Below the pieces are notes generated by a model. The model worked only from the letters and a program-made list of their open reading frames with translations. It was not told the origin of the DNA and did no database searches. A stretch of 64,000 bases of DNA, taken from the NCBI GenBank assembly GCA_047495785.1, contig JBLDXI010000013.1:2108001-2172000 (forward strand), given 5' to 3'. This DNA comes from Lepidodermella squamata. Taxonomy: Eukaryota; Gastrotricha. Positions 9,981 to 22,640 of this stretch are shown here, piece after piece. The position numbers and the translations under genes are program-made. How positions within the stretch are numbered: position 1 is the stretch's first letter; every line of letters starts with the position of its first letter.

Positions 9981-11162
9981 CTGTAAACGTATTAATTTTC
10001 GCGGTATTTTTGAATTCGCGGACGGCCCATTTTTGGTCATTTTTCATTTTCGCGGATTCTTGAATTCGCGGACTCAACTTAGGAAAAATTACCATTTTCG
10101 CGTTCAATGATTTTCGCGGGCGTGTAATTTTCGCGGTGATATGAATTCGCGCAAGTGCCGCCTCGGTGATTCGCAGAGCCGTAGCGCACGCAAATGAACA
10201 GGTGCGCTCATCGACCAAACAATAAAGCCTATTACGCACATTTGCGAGCGAGCGTCCAGGGCGGCGGTGACTTGATCGCAGTGTTCCTACCTACCTAAGC
10301 GCGAGCTTTGATAGGCGAGAGCATGCCGTTTGAATTTCATTGGCCCACCCCATGTCCAATTGGAAGCGGCGCGCAGGTGGCTACGGCGCATGCGAATTTG
10401 TCTGATATGTTTTAAAAACTCCTGTGATACTCGCGCGCAAAATTTGATTGAATTTGGAAACTCAAAAATCCGTAGAAATTCCTAACTTTTCCTAACCTTT
10501 TAACTTGCGCTGCAAATCATATGAAAAAAAATCAAGTTTTCGACGGTGAGGAATTCCTAGTAACAAATTAGATATTTGGATTCAGCGTGAAAAGTTGAGC
10601 TACTCGGCAAATATACGCGCGCCTATGGTCAAAATTAGAGAAGAAATAGGGGGAATTAAATCATACGTTTGTGCTCGCGCGCGTGTGTGTGTCTGTTGAT
10701 GACGCGCGCGCAAGACCTTCAACAGGCAGAGCGCGGCACATGCGCAGTTTTTAAGCGCGCGCTCATACAGTTAAACGTTTCTTCCGCATTTCTTCATCAT
10801 TTTGAAAGATTAAAGTGCAAAAATTGGCGACGTTTCAACCCAACATTTCACACTGAATCAAAATATCTAATTTGTTTATTGAAATTCATCGCTGTCGAAA
10901 ACTTCATATTCGTAAACAAGCCTAAATCCGAGTATTTCAACGTCGCTGAAGACATTTTTCGCGGTTTTTCACTTGTGGGTCAAATGTGACTAAGTAATTA
11001 TGGCGCGCCCTAATTTTCGCGAAAACATTTTTTCACGCGCCTTAATTTCCGCGAAAATAATTTTTCACGCGGACTAATTTTCGCGGTTTTTAAATTCGCG
11101 GCCGGAGAAAATCCGCGAAATCCGCGAAAATTAATACTATGCGAAAAATAATACGTTTACAG
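9981..11162. mobile_element. TA-target MITE with TTTTCGCGG subterminal repeats
   Basis: 1182 bp between TA dinucleotides (9979-9980, 11163-11164). Ends are CTGTAAACGTATTA and its complement. Inside both ends are many ATTTTCGCGG/AATTCGCGG units, inverted relative to each other. The centre (10230-10930) contains further inverted copies of a segment (10520-10600 against 10835-10910), and a third copy lies outside at 11200-11270. No transposase ORF. Confidence 0.7.
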
Positions 11163-11164
11163 TA

Positions 11165-12135
11165 TTCCCCATTTTAATCCTAGTAGCGCGCAAACACAGC
11201 TCAACATTCCACGCTGAATCCGAATATCTAGTTTATTTTTATATGAAATTCATCACCGTCAAAATCTTGATTATTTTCATAAGTTTTAGGATGAAGTTCA
11301 AACGGTTTAGATTATCCCCCAATTTCAAATGTTCTATGGCCTTGAAACGTATAAGTATATTCGTGTCTAGTGCCAGTTCTAGAGGTAGGGGAGACAACGG
11401 CCAATAAATAATATTCGTTTGTCGTTTGGCGTTTGCGGAGACATGTTTTTTCAACAGCGCTGAAAGTATTGCCAGGGACGCAAGGGACGTGGAGGGTAGT
11501 ACCGTGTGGTCCACGGGCTGACTCCGGAGTCATTTGGACTCTTTTGAGCATTTTTTTGACTCATGGCTGACTCCGATACTAAATAAAACCTGGCAGGTTT
11601 GGGAGTTCTTGATGCGAGCATCTCTTTTTAGCGGTTTCAGTTATCTAAAATCTTCACTTGGACGGATGAATTTTCAAAAATGTCTCGCTTCGCTCGCATA
11701 CAACCGTAATTCTTCGATTCGATTCGATTCGATTCGATCGCAGCGTGGTCTCTGGTTCGATTCCCGCCCGCGACTGATTTTGTTCATAACTCAATTGTGT
11801 CATTAGCGACCGGTGGTGCTTAATTTGGTGCTTAAGATCTGCTCAACGGGTGCGCGAAGAATGCTTCAAGTCGCGCTAAGTGCTTAACAACGTTGTCTAA
11901 TGGCTTGAAGTAATCGCCAGTAACATCCTCGTCGATACATGAGTTCGCTAGCAAATCCACCTCGTCATTGGATATTTCCGCGTAATTTCGCGATGTTCTC
12001 GCCATTAGATACCGACATTGTAAGCACTTCTGTTTGACTGAGGAGAGCCATTTGTAGTAGTCAATTGTTAATAGAAAACGCGAATGTTGACTTCACAGTT
12101 TATTACTGGCAAATATAGAATTGTCGCCAAAAATA
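11165..12135. other. intergenic with repeat fragments
   Basis: Contains a diverged copy (11200-11290) of the internal segment of the preceding MITE, a short (ATTCG)n run near 11715-11740, and a tRNA B-box-like GGTTCGATTCC at 11754-11764 without a recognisable A box. No protein gene. Confidence 0.45.
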
Positions 12136-12341
12136 TACCGTAAATTGGGGCAAAATGGCCGCGGGAAAAAAATGACCCCCTGATTTTTTCGCATTTTTAC
12201 ACGTTTCAGAGGGTCCTGATTCCGATTTTATAGGAAGCTCATTTTGCCCCAGGTTTGGGGCAAATTGGACAGGTGTTTTGGGGCTAATTGGCCACCCTTA
12301 TCCTTATAATGGGTTTTTAATATTTGATGATTGTGAGGGTT

Positions 12342-12428
12342 GAATGGTCGAGTGGTTGTGATGCGTCCATCAGAACTTAAGTGATCTGATGAGCGACGGT
12401 TCGAATCCTCATTAAGTAGCATTTTTTT
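12342..12428 (+). ncRNA. tRNA-like Pol III module (left arm)
   Basis: A-box-like TGGTCGAGTGG (12345-12355) and perfect B box GGTTCGAATCC (12398-12408), followed by a T7 run (12422-12428) that would terminate Pol III. Resembles a Ser/Leu-type tRNA head. Likely tRNA-derived repeat rather than a working tRNA. Confidence 0.6.
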
Positions 12429-12617
12429 GCTCCGCATTTAATTTTTTTAATTTTGTTGTTAATTTTCCATTATAATTATTCCACTAACACCACGTATGCC
12501 GGACATTTTTTTGTTCGGGAGACGTTTAAAAGTCGCTCAGCAATAAAACTCTCAGAAAAAACGGAGAAACTAATTAAAAATTATTAAAATGGAAAATTAA
12601 CAACAAAATTAAAAAAA

Positions 12618-12716
12618 TTAAATGCGGAGCAAAAAAATGCTACTTAATGAGGATTCGAACCGTCGCTCATCAGATCACTTAAGTTCTGATGGACGCATCA
12701 CAACCACTCGACCATT
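12618..12716 (-). ncRNA. tRNA-like Pol III module (right arm, inverted)
   Basis: Mirror copy: B box at 12651-12661 and A box at 12704-12714 on the minus strand, with an A7 run (T7 on the minus strand) near 12631. Transcripts from both arms would be complementary. Confidence 0.6.
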
Positions 12717-13177
12717 CAACCCTCACAATCATCAAATATTAAAAACCCATTATAAGGATAAGGGTGGCCAATTAGCCCCCATCATTGGGTTTTCCATGGG
12801 GTAATTTGGCCACAATCACCTAGCCATACCTGTGCATCGCCTGGGGTCGCGGTTTTTTTTGCCGCCATCTACGACGAAAATGGTCGAAGGAAAAAATTTC
12901 ATCTGATCATCAAACCTCGTGATTGGCTCCAGGTAATTCAATTTAGAGGGGTCATTTTTACCTCCCTAAACTCACCTATGTGCAACGACATGCTGTGACC
13001 GCATTTCGGGACATACGAGGCTCAAAATTTGCAGGCTTGTAGGAGGCTTGTTGGTAATCGCCCCCGTAAATTTTTGTAAAGTTTTACCTTGTAGTTTTTG
13101 AGCTATCAATAAAATGGTGAAAACCTCAATTTTTGGCCAATTAGCCCCAAAGGTTCATTTTGCCCCAAATGACGGTA

Positions 13178-13981
13178 GGTCGAGTCGCTATGACAATTCG
13201 ATATTTTACGGTATAACATTCGTAAATCATTCATATCTGAACTCGCCGCACTCGATTTACTCATCGCAACTCGCCTCCGGCTCGTTCCGACTCGTAAATC
13301 TCGGGCGGCTCCGTACAGATATAAACGTTTTACTCATGTCATACCATACAACTATATTACGGAACTGAATGAGGCGCTAATCCAATTCGCGAATGGGTTT
13401 GGATTTGAATACTTATGCGCTTCTAAACTCGCATCGCAAGCTCAAGATGCTCAATATAATTTAAAAAAATCGAATCAAGTAATTCTCATTAATCATTTAA
13501 CGGCGAAAAGGGCAAATTCGGAATTTCGACTTAGTTAATTGACAGTTCCATCGATTTAACAATTTTTCCATTCCCCCCAGCAAAATACTACTTTCGGATG
13601 TTGCCTAAAGGAAATTGTAATTTCATTGAGAAATAGGGGGATACAAAATTTTAGTGAAATCATAAATTGGTGGGGAAATTGCGCACCTGTCCCTAAAATA
13701 GCATAAGGTCTAAGACTACTTCCTTTATTTACTCGAAAATTCGAAAATTGGATTTTTGCTTAGCTGGAAACAAAATTTGCCGTGAAAGGGTTCATGGTTT
13801 TTCAAAAAATGTGACGTGAAACGCGATAAAAACCCTAACGCCGCCATATAATATGTATGTATACAGCAGCAATCAGCGAAAACTGCGTGGTTTTCTTTTA
13901 TTATGTCCGACGTCGGGCGCGTATTATAAAGCGCATTGTTGCGCACATATAAGTTCTACCATATCTCTTTTATCGTGAAAT
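13178..13981. other. intergenic, no gene seen
   Basis: AT-rich. No ORF or structure that I can support. Confidence 0.4.
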
Positions 13982-14338
13982 TCTGTAGCCTCGGCCAATT
14001 TGGCGCGTTTTTCTTTCAATATCTTTTTTAATTCGTGGATAATATAATCATCTTTTTCAGAATTCTGAACGATTAGGGTCTGATTCAACTGGTTTATGAG
14101 AAATTGCTAAATTTCACAGGCTGGTTTTTTCTTAGAACGAGAATTTGTATGCAAATTTCGACTTCTAGCCAGATTTGCGGGGTTTTCAATTAATATCTTT
14201 TTAATTTCGAGGATGATATAATTATTTTCTTTAGAATTCTGAAAGGTTAGGGTCTGGTTTAACTGGTTTATGAAGAATTGCTCGATTTTACAGGCTGGAT
14301 TTTTCTTAAATCGAGATTTTATAGGAAAATTTTGACTT
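13982..14338 (+). repeat. two tandem copies of a ~178-bp unit
   Basis: Unit 1 starts near 13982 and unit 2 near 14161-14166. Shared blocks include AGAATTCTGAA, TTAGGGTCTG and AACTGGTTTATGA, and a CAGGCTGG...TTTTTCTTA segment. Confidence 0.75.
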
Positions 14339-15259
14339 AATATGAAGTTCGGATTCGTCTTTCAGCCGCTAGTTAATTACTATTTCAACTTTGAATGAAA
14401 ATACACTTAATTGAAAAGATGACAGGCAGTGATGAGAACAATCGACGAGATAATGATATGGCTTTAACCTATGGTTCATGTTATTCTATGATTAAAGAAC
14501 GAACGGCAAGATTTTCCGTGTTCAAGTTGGAATCGGTGTGGCTTAGTGATTTCGTGGATGACTGCTATATTTTTCCACTGATTATCAGTGCCAAGGACCT
14601 GCCAAATGGTTCTATGAGTTGAACATTAACAATTGCTGGCTAAATTTTTCCTAATGAACAGAAAATGCCGTCTAAAGTGTAAAAATGTTTCCTGTTTTAT
14701 AGAATTATGTGACAGTTGTAAATAATCTAGCCACAAAACTGTCTTTTTTGCCCAACATAATCAATCGTTTTGCCCTCGACTTCGATTCTTAGCGGAAAAA
14801 TTTCATCATCATCCACGAAATTAACAAATTACACCGATTCATTACTTATTACTGACAAACTTGACTTTCAATCATTTTTTGAGGAGAAGAATAGGACATC
14901 GATTGGAACTATTTCATAATGGCGTTAATTGGTCCATTCAGTGCCTCTCATCGTTTCAACATGAGTGAATTTTCATCTTATGATGAAATACAAATTAATC
15001 AGCTGATTAACGACGGACGCGAGCATAAAGCCGAGTCAGATTTTCCCGAAAAAACTCTTTTTCCGAAAAAACCAGCCAACAAAAAATAGGGAAACTCAGA
15101 CCGACTATTAATGAAGGGCTATGGCATACGATGGTCTGACAAAATACCAGCATCATCCACGAAAATCATAAAATTTTTCAATAAAACCACATAAAATTTG
15201 TTAAGGCTCGAAGTAAAAAAGCGGTACGGTAGTACTCTTATGTGTGCGTAGTATATTCA
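14339..15259. other. intergenic, no gene seen
   Basis: The 75-aa ORF at 14395-14622 has no recognisable features. The rest is AT-rich. Confidence 0.35.
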
Positions 15260-15375
15260 TAAGCAGAACGCGCGCTTGGGCGCAGCGTATAATAGCATAA
15301 ATGTTAGCGCGCGCAATATAATACAATGGAATGTATGGTCAATCAAAAGCAGTTATTATGCCGCAATGCCGATAT
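15260..15375. repeat. inverted repeat, right arm (partner 8281-8404)
   Basis: Reverse-complement match to 8281-8404; see that entry. Confidence 0.6.
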
Positions 15376-17039
15376 TATTTCTTATTCTGCTGCTCAATTG
15401 CATCCTTTACTACAGTCATTATCACTAGCTTCAGCATATCTTTTTCGATTAACGGGTCAATCGAATCACGAGTTTCAAGATGAATGATAGATAGCGTGTT
15501 ATTATCTAATTTTATCGCACACCTGCTACCTTTTAACTGGTATCAAACAGCTTTTTCAGTACAATAAGAAGCTGGCATAACCGCTGAGAAATATTGTTGT
15601 CCTTTGAAAAATTCCACAATCATTCGATGACTTGAAATGACTTGAAATCTAGCTATTGCATCTTTGGAAATGGCAGCTTTTACGAGGCATTTCAATATTA
15701 TGCCAAATAAGGGGCAAGACGGTAAATTTGTCAACTTGGGGAAGACTAGTTTGTGATCAAAATCACAGAAGAAAGGCATCAGAGAATACAGGTAGTTTGT
15801 GGCACTAAAAATGCGGCTATTGGCGGATTGAAAATTGAGTTAGCTTTTGGTAGTTTTTGTATCACGATTATTTTTTTGAGAAAAATGGTAGAAACTAGCT
15901 TTCCAGTTTCAACAAAGGAGTTGGAACATCGTCTTGTGGCAATTGGCTATGCAGACCGCGAGGGCAGTGTTTCACCTGTGCGCGCAATGTCAAAATGTAT
16001 GAATGAAGGAAATGACCTAAATGACGTGAATAACGTGAATAACGTAAGAGAATATTAGAACTACGCAAACAGCAGCAAAAAATCACAGTATTTTTTTGCT
16101 GCAAATAAAACTTAGCGCGAGCGATTTATATTAGCGTTATAAGCAAAAAATAAATTTATAAAAAATGTATTACTCTTTCGATCACAGCCCTCTGGATATT
16201 TCAGAAGCTGATGATTTCTGAGAAAATTCTGATTTGACTTGATGTTGAATTTGTCGATTGATCGTTGATTTAGTAGTTACCTGCATTTGCATTGAAATTT
16301 CTCTCACGTTTCATGAATACAAGGCTCCGACTGCACACGTTGAGAAAAAATGCCGCAGTTTAAACCACTGGCGAATGTTCTACATCGATTAACCCTCCAG
16401 CGCCTACGGAAGCGCGTGTCTATGTGCGCGTATACACGGAAAGGCGTTTTTCGGTGATTTTGCGTGTTTATACACGTCGACTTGGACGCGTATACCCGCT
16501 TTTTCAAAAACTCGACGTCTATACCCGCAAGTTGTGAAAAAAAAATTACTAAGACGTCTCGACACGCTAATGAGGTGTCTTCACACGCAAAAATTGAGGC
16601 GTCTTAACACGCCCATATGCTAATTTTATTCATGATTTTGACCATTTTTATTCGTAAATCGCAGGAATGTCAACGATCTTCGCTAAAATCAACAATAATC
16701 AATCCTTCAGCTTGCAAATTAAAAAAAATAAAAAAAGATAAAAATAATTAGTTCAGGTTTTCATTGATTAGTGATTGAATTGGCAAGGTAGCGCGCGATG
16801 TCGAAATCAGGATGCTTGCGCAATCAATTTGATTGTTTTCGGTATTGATAGCCAGCGCGGTATTCAGCAGGTTCAAAGTTGATCCTACAGCGTCACTTGT
16901 GATGGAAGATCACAGACGGACCTGGCAGCGGATTCATCATGTAGCCAAAGTGGGACCAACTTAACCACCCGCCGTCGCCACTTAGACCCAGAACCCGCCC
17001 CTTGGGACTAAAACTATCCCGTCCTTAAATTTTTTCCCA
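15376..17039. other. intergenic with a GCGTATACACG-type motif cluster
   Basis: At 16400-16620 there are spaced variants of GCGTATACACG, GTTTATACACG and GTCTATACCCGC, then GACGTCTCGACACGC, GTGTCTTCACACGC and GCGTCTTAACACGC. This resembles the subterminal repeats of a transposon whose other end I cannot find. No gene. Confidence 0.4.
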
Positions 17040-17428
17040 AATTTGGAGTGGATGAGCAACTAGGATTTCGTTAGAAATCCCAGTTACCCCCCGACCCGTC
17101 TTGAAATTGCATTGCAATTTCCCATGAAACTTTTGTTTCAGCCAGCCGAAGGCCGGCGCAGAGGGCAATCCCTCGAGTTCGCGGTGTGCTCGCCACCACA
17201 ATTGCAGCAACGAACACCCCGCAAGCAAGTCTTCACGTCGTGTTTGCGACCACATCGTAAGCATCGCGTCTCATCAGAGCAGTTTCGAGCCAGGTGGCCA
17301 TATCGCTGGCAGCTGAAACATTGAACAACATCATATTGCTTGACAATCTCATAAACTAAGTATCGATGAAACTCTGATTTTTTCTGATTTGCGTAACACA
17401 GGTGAGCGCGCAAATTACGGGCACGCAT
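17040..17428 (-). mobile_element. LINE ORF1 (Gag-like) fragment with three zinc knuckles
   Basis: The minus-strand frame 17428-17138 (96 aa) carries CFSCQRYGHLARNC, CLRCGRKHDVKTC and CCNCGGEHTANSRDC, the CCHC knuckle series of ORF1 in Jockey/I/R1-type LINEs. It ends at a stop just after the knuckles with no ORF2 following. Different in sequence from the LINE at 18740. Confidence 0.75.
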
Positions 17429-18290
17429 GCCTTTTGTGTAAACTCAGGCAAATTTTGACACGGGGGTCGCGCGGGCGGCCTGTTTTGTGTGCATTGATTC
17501 CTCAACTCCGTGTTAACTCAGCTGGTCACTCGAGTTTACTCATGCACCTAAGGTTATTTCGGTTTTTTTTTCATGGTCGATAATTAATAATCAAAGAGAT
17601 GATGCGCACCCAGGGCGTGGCAGATGTTGCGCAACACAACATTGCGTAACATACTGATGACTCTGCCATTGTTACCTAATAATAAATGCTCATTCACAAT
17701 GCATACGTTTGGACATATAAACCGCGCAGGAGAGCGTATAGAATAACACATCTTTAGTTTATAGTGTAAGTTTTATTTCGAATTTGGCAATTAATTCAAC
17801 CTATTTTTACCACCGTCGATGCGTCTGACAATGTCAGGTAGGATTGACTGGGGCAGGTTGAACTTTTTGATGAATTCAGTTCACTTATTTGTCATTTTTG
17901 TTATACTCATTACAGATTTGTTCATAATAATAATGGTTTTATTTAGTCCTCCTCTCGATTAAGCATCTATACCGTAAAAACGGTTTTGAGGAGGGCGAAG
18001 GCAGGCGAAAGATGGAAATCACCCACCCCCACAGTTGAAGATTCTACTTTTTCCAAAAAACTCATAATCATTCATTGAGTCAACAATGTTGCGCCTTTCA
18101 ATTTTATCAAAAGATAGTAATTCAGTCAATTGCAGATCAGGAATAATTTTAATTTCAAATTTATTTTCTTTTTCGCCGGATTTTTTATTTTTAGCTGGCT
18201 TTTTGCCTTTCTGATTTTTGGGTTGTCTTTTCTTCAGCCTTCAAGCGCCTGCATCTCCGAAAAACCGAGGATGTTAATTGCATTTTTTCA
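17429..18290. other. intergenic, no gene seen
   Basis: No supported feature. AT-rich sequence leading into the tandem monomers. Confidence 0.35.
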
Positions 18291-18725
18291 TATCATTAAA
18301 CAGCCCAAGGGCTGCTCTACACGGCTGGTCAGAAGCGCCGAAAGTCTAACCACGGGAATCGCAAGGGGACGCAAGTCAAATTTCACAAAAAGGGTCGTAA
18401 AGAGGCCGTTTTTGGTGAAAACGGGTTAACTTTGCGACCCTCCCTCTAGGCATCCCGTGGATGGATTTTTGATTTCTTGATATCGTTAGAAAGCCCAAGA
18501 TGTGCTCTAGAAGGCTGGTCCGAAGCTCCGAAAGTCTAACCACGGGAATCACACAGGGGCGCAAGTCAAATTTCGCAATTCGGCTGTTTTCGGCTGAAAT
18601 CGGGTCAACTTTACGGCCCTCTTTCTTGAAAATTCGTGGCTGGAGATTTTATTGCTCGGCATCGTTAGATAGCGTAAAACATAATCTACAAGGCTGGTTG
18701 AAAGCGCCCAAAGTCTAACAGGGGA
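18291..18725 (+). repeat. ~2.4 tandem monomers of 180-190 bp
   Basis: Units begin at 18291, 18481 and about 18660 (truncated). Shared blocks include GAAAGTCTAAC, CACGGGAATC and GCAAGTCAAATTTC. They lie directly upstream of the LINE ORF1, so they may be its 5' UTR monomers. Confidence 0.75.
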
Positions 18726-18739
18726 TTGCTTTCATTAGT

Positions 18740-19754
18740 GTGCATACAAATGAATTCAAATTTTTGAAGTCAAATCAGCTGGATACAACCCACAAGGCGC
18801 TCTTCGAACTGCTGTTTACGAAAGAGGAGTTGGCCTCGAAAACAATCAGCGGGCGTCAGCCCGGGGAAGCACGTGCGGGTCGGCGCGTGTCGCCCGAATT
18901 CCAGCTCGATCCAATCAAAGTCGGAATTCCTTCTCAAGAGCGAATCTTGGCCGGTAGGCGCTATGGGCGGTAACCTCAAGGTCCACCGATCTCGAAGGTA
19001 CTACGAGCTCTTCAAAGAAAAAGCAGCAGAACAGGCTGAAGATAAATCGCGACGCCAGTTATCCGCCCAAGAAATCGCAGAGCGAGAAGGTAGAGCTGGC
19101 CTCTGCACTAATTACCCGCGCTGGTTTCCGATCGCCGACCTGAAGCGTGATTGGAGCTCTACGCTTGAAGACGCCATCCCAACGAGGAAAGACCTCAAAC
19201 ACCCACATTGCAATGTCATTTTGATTTTTAAGGACGCAAATGTTGCGAAAGATTTCGCGGAAGGCAAAGTCGAGCTGCAATCGCGCTTCCTCAGAGGCCG
19301 TCTGATGAAACCTGACCCCCACATCCCGCGCTGCGGCAGGTGCCAGTCTTACAAACATCTCGACCGCGACTGCAAAGCTGTGTCGCTTGCCTGCGCTCAC
19401 TGTGCCGAAGACCACGATTACGAACAATGCCCATCAAAGGACAAAGAAGACACTCGATTTTGTGCAAACTGCCAGGAGGCCGGCCACTCGGCTGCCTACC
19501 GCGGCTGCTCGGCCTATATCAAGGCCAGAGATGCTGTTCGCGAGAAAATACGCGAAAACATTGCCCAGATAACACACAGGTTCCACCAACCGCAACCGTT
19601 CCTCCAGCAGACGAACCAATGGTCTCGAGGTAAGCCAACAATCAAGCAGGTATGTCCAATCGTTATTAATAAGGTGCAGGAAAACTTCAACCAAATTCTC
19701 CAAGCAAACAACAGACAATTAGTTGAACAACTCAAAGTACAATGGTCGTCGTAA
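18740..19754 (+). pseudogene. LINE ORF1, Gag-like zinc-knuckle protein (frameshifted)
   Basis: N-terminal part in one frame (18740 to about 18970) and the rest in another (to 19754), so at least one frameshift. Three knuckle-like motifs near the C-terminus: CGRCQSYKHLDRDC, CAHCAEDHDYEQC, CANCQEAGHSAAYRGC. ORF1 proteins of this type bind element RNA. Overlaps the ORF2 start by 13 bases (ATG at 19742). Confidence 0.8.
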
Positions 19755-22640
19755 TTCAATGGAACTCGAGAGGGTTAAAAACTCGAAAACAAGAATTGAT
19801 AAAACTAGCCCTTGATCTAGGTGCTGATATAATTATTATAAACGAATCACATTTTTCCACTGAAACTGACTTCAAACTACCAGGCTATCAATTATTTAGG
19901 AAGGACCGTGGAAGACAGATATCGAATGTCCCTTCGACTTACGGCGGCGTGGCCATTTTTGTTAAAAATAATATATTTCTAGCCCAGGAATTTCATGAGT
20001 ACAGTATACCCCACAGCGAATGGCTCGCGGTCACGCTGATTAATAAATCAGGGCAGAAACTAATTGTAGGAACTGGTTACGTGTCCCAAGGCAAAAAAAG
20101 ATCTGGACGTCTCTTTTCTCGATAGCATTTTGTGCTCTGATGTACCGTGCATTTTCGCTGGGGATCTAAACGGCTGGCACGATGACTTGTTGACAGGCCC
20201 TCCCCCATCAAATAGATATGGAAGGATTTTAGCGGAATTCAACAGGGCCTCGGGGATTTCGCTGCTTAGCGATGGTACCCCCACACATTTTTCACCGAAG
20301 GGCGTGGGTCGCCAAATAGATATATGGCTCGCCAATGACGCCGCGCGGCACACTGTTCTTAACAGCCCACCCGTCGAGGACTTCTATGGTAGTGATCACT
20401 TAGCAACTCGGCTAGACGTAAAATTCTCGTCAACTGATGTCCCGCTGAAATCACAACAGGATTCCGTCAGAATTAATTTCAAGGCAATGAACTGGACTCG
20501 GCTAAGAAACGAGCTCGATCAAGCAATGGAGACCCAGGTCGAGCCGGTTAAACCAAGGGCCGGCGATCTGATTCAATCGATTGGGAGATATGTGGCGACA
20601 ATAGCCGAAACAGTCTCCCGAGTGACGGACGCAATAGCGCCGAAGTGCAAAGCTACCTACGTTCAATATGAACGCGGAAATTGGATCGCTCTTGGATCAA
20701 CGTAATCAACTGCAGCGCTTATATGCGCTTATATGCTATCTCGGCTGAAGTGAAAACCGAGGTGAATCGAATCAATCGGGAACTTAAGCAACTGATCGGC
20801 AAAGAGCAAGCAAAAGACTGCGAGAAAAATCTTCGTTTGATGGCGCAGCGATTCCGAGAAGGTCAGCAGCAAAGCCAGACGGCCTGGCGAATGCTAGCGG
20901 CAAGGTTCGATCGTTTAAAACGGTGCAAAAGGCTAGCAGCGCTGATCGATCAGAAAACAGACCTCGCGGTGACCGACGATCAATCGAAAGCGCAGTTGAT
21001 TGCGGCCATATTTGCGAAGGTTGTTAGCGGAGCGCCGAACACATAAAAGCGGCCGGAAGATATTGCCTTTTGGGAGCAGGTGGAAAAGACAATCGCAGAT
21101 GACCCTCTCTCGAAACCGCTGGAAAAGATACCCGAAGTATTGCCGATAAAAATTCCGCGTATTACGATGAGAGCACTTCTCCGACGTCTCAAGAACAAGG
21201 CGCCTGGACATGACAACATATTAAATGTAATCCTCAAAAACGGCGGTCCAGGACTGCGCCGTCACCTCAAATACGCCTTCGAACTTTGTTTAGCCACTGG
21301 CTACATCCCGGCGGAGTGGAAAATGGCTATCGTTGTCCCGATCCTAAAGGAGGGCAAAGATGGCCGGCTCCCAGAGTCCTACCGACCTGTCTCGCTTCTA
21401 CCAGCGTTTGCCAAACTTCTCGAGTCTTTGGTCGCCATGATGCTCTATGGCTTTCTTGAGAAAAACAAGTTCTTACCAGACCATCAATTCGGGTTTAGGC
21501 GACGCAGGGGAGCAGTGGACCCGCTGTTTAGATTGATCAGTGATGCAGCCCTTGCAATGGCTCTCCACGGAAACCTGGTTGCGGTATTTCTGGATTTCAA
21601 GGCTGCCTTTGACGCCGTATGGCACGCCGGCCTTATACAGAAGCTCAAGGAGTCTGGAGCTCCTGATCCCCTTGTCCGCTGGGTGGCCAACGTTCTCAAC
21701 GACAGATCCTTTCGAGTACGAGTCGGCAACGAGCTAAGTGAGCCACAACAGGTTAAGTGCGGAGTTCCCCAGGGCAGTCCACTCAGTCTGCTGCTGTTCA
21801 TTTTCTACACAGCCGAAATGCAGCCGCTTACCGTTCAACCGGACGACGGCAGAAGGAGCGTTGGTGCTGGTACTTACGCTGATGATGCTGCGAATTGGGC
21901 TTGGGGGCCACACTATGAGCAGAGCGTTGCGAGGCTACAAACGCGCCTCCGATCAACAGAGGCCTGGTGCACGAGATGGCGACTGGAGCTCAACCCATCA
22001 AAATGCGAATGCTTAATCATAGGCCATCATGGGGCTTCGTCGCCAACTGTCCTGCTAACGATTGGTGGCCAGCGCCCCACAGGTTAGTGAGGTGAAATAC
22101 CTCGGTGTGACGATTACGACGAAACTGTCCTGGGAACGTCACCTGGATCGACTATCGGCGAAAACGAAACCAAGAGCTGCTAGTTTGTACGGAATTGCCA
22201 AAAGAAAGGTGTTACCCTCCGAGCTGTGTGTCAAGTTCAGCCGCGTTCTGATCGACAGCGTATTAAGCTACGGAGCACCAGCCTGGTTCTGCATGTCGAA
22301 ATCGACTGAGCTTCGCCTGTTCAACTTCCAGGTATGCGGGCTGAGAGCCGCGCTCAATTTGCCACTCGAATGTGACCCGTTCGGGGTGGTGGTCGAAGCT
22401 GGTGTCAAGGCGATCAGCGATGTTTTCGAAAGCGCAATGTCCCGATACGCTGTCCGATGTGTTGAAGCTGACAACAGCATGCAACAATACCTTGAATACG
22501 TTGCGAGCCAGCAACCCGATGTTTTCGCGATGAAACGAATGCTAGAACAGCACTGTCCAGCCTGGTATCTGCGACAATATGTTAAACCTGCGAAATCAGA
22601 CTGCCACAAAATAACCGCTTTCTTCAAGCCTAAGAAATAA
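19742..22640 (+). pseudogene. LINE ORF2, endonuclease-reverse transcriptase (broken)
   Basis: Pieces: 19742-20125 (APE-type endonuclease N-terminus, IQWNSRGL, INESHF), 20130-20705 (endonuclease C-terminus, FAGDLNGWH and GSDHLATRL), 20681-21046 (linker), 21080-22087 (reverse transcriptase: FLDFKAAFDAVWH, GVPQGSPLS, active-site YADD) and 22062-22640 (C-terminal region). Frameshifts lie near 20125, 20700 and 22075, and an in-frame TAA at 21044. No RNase H seen. The organisation matches the Jockey group. Confidence 0.85.

Larger units (their letters stand above)
12138..13175. mobile_element. TA-target MITE (CCGTAA ends) carrying two inverted tRNA-like modules
   Basis: 1038 bp between TA dinucleotides (12136-12137, 13176-13177). 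Ends CCGTAAATTGGGGCAAAATG and an imperfect complement; GGGGCAAATTGG-type motifs recur inside both ends. The central part is a large palindrome: about 12285-12470 is the reverse complement of about 12590-12775, and each arm holds a tRNA-like unit. Same end type as the element at 50758. Confidence 0.75.

Noticed and set aside
12228-12804. Two ORFs with identical translations on opposite strands
   Set aside because: They are the two arms of a palindrome with tRNA-like modules, not protein genes.
14395-14622. 75-aa ORF
   Set aside because: No initiation, splice or family evidence; length expected by chance in this composition.
16391-16405. TTAACCCTCCAGCGCC as a piggyBac end
   Set aside because: No matching inverted end with TTAA found nearby.
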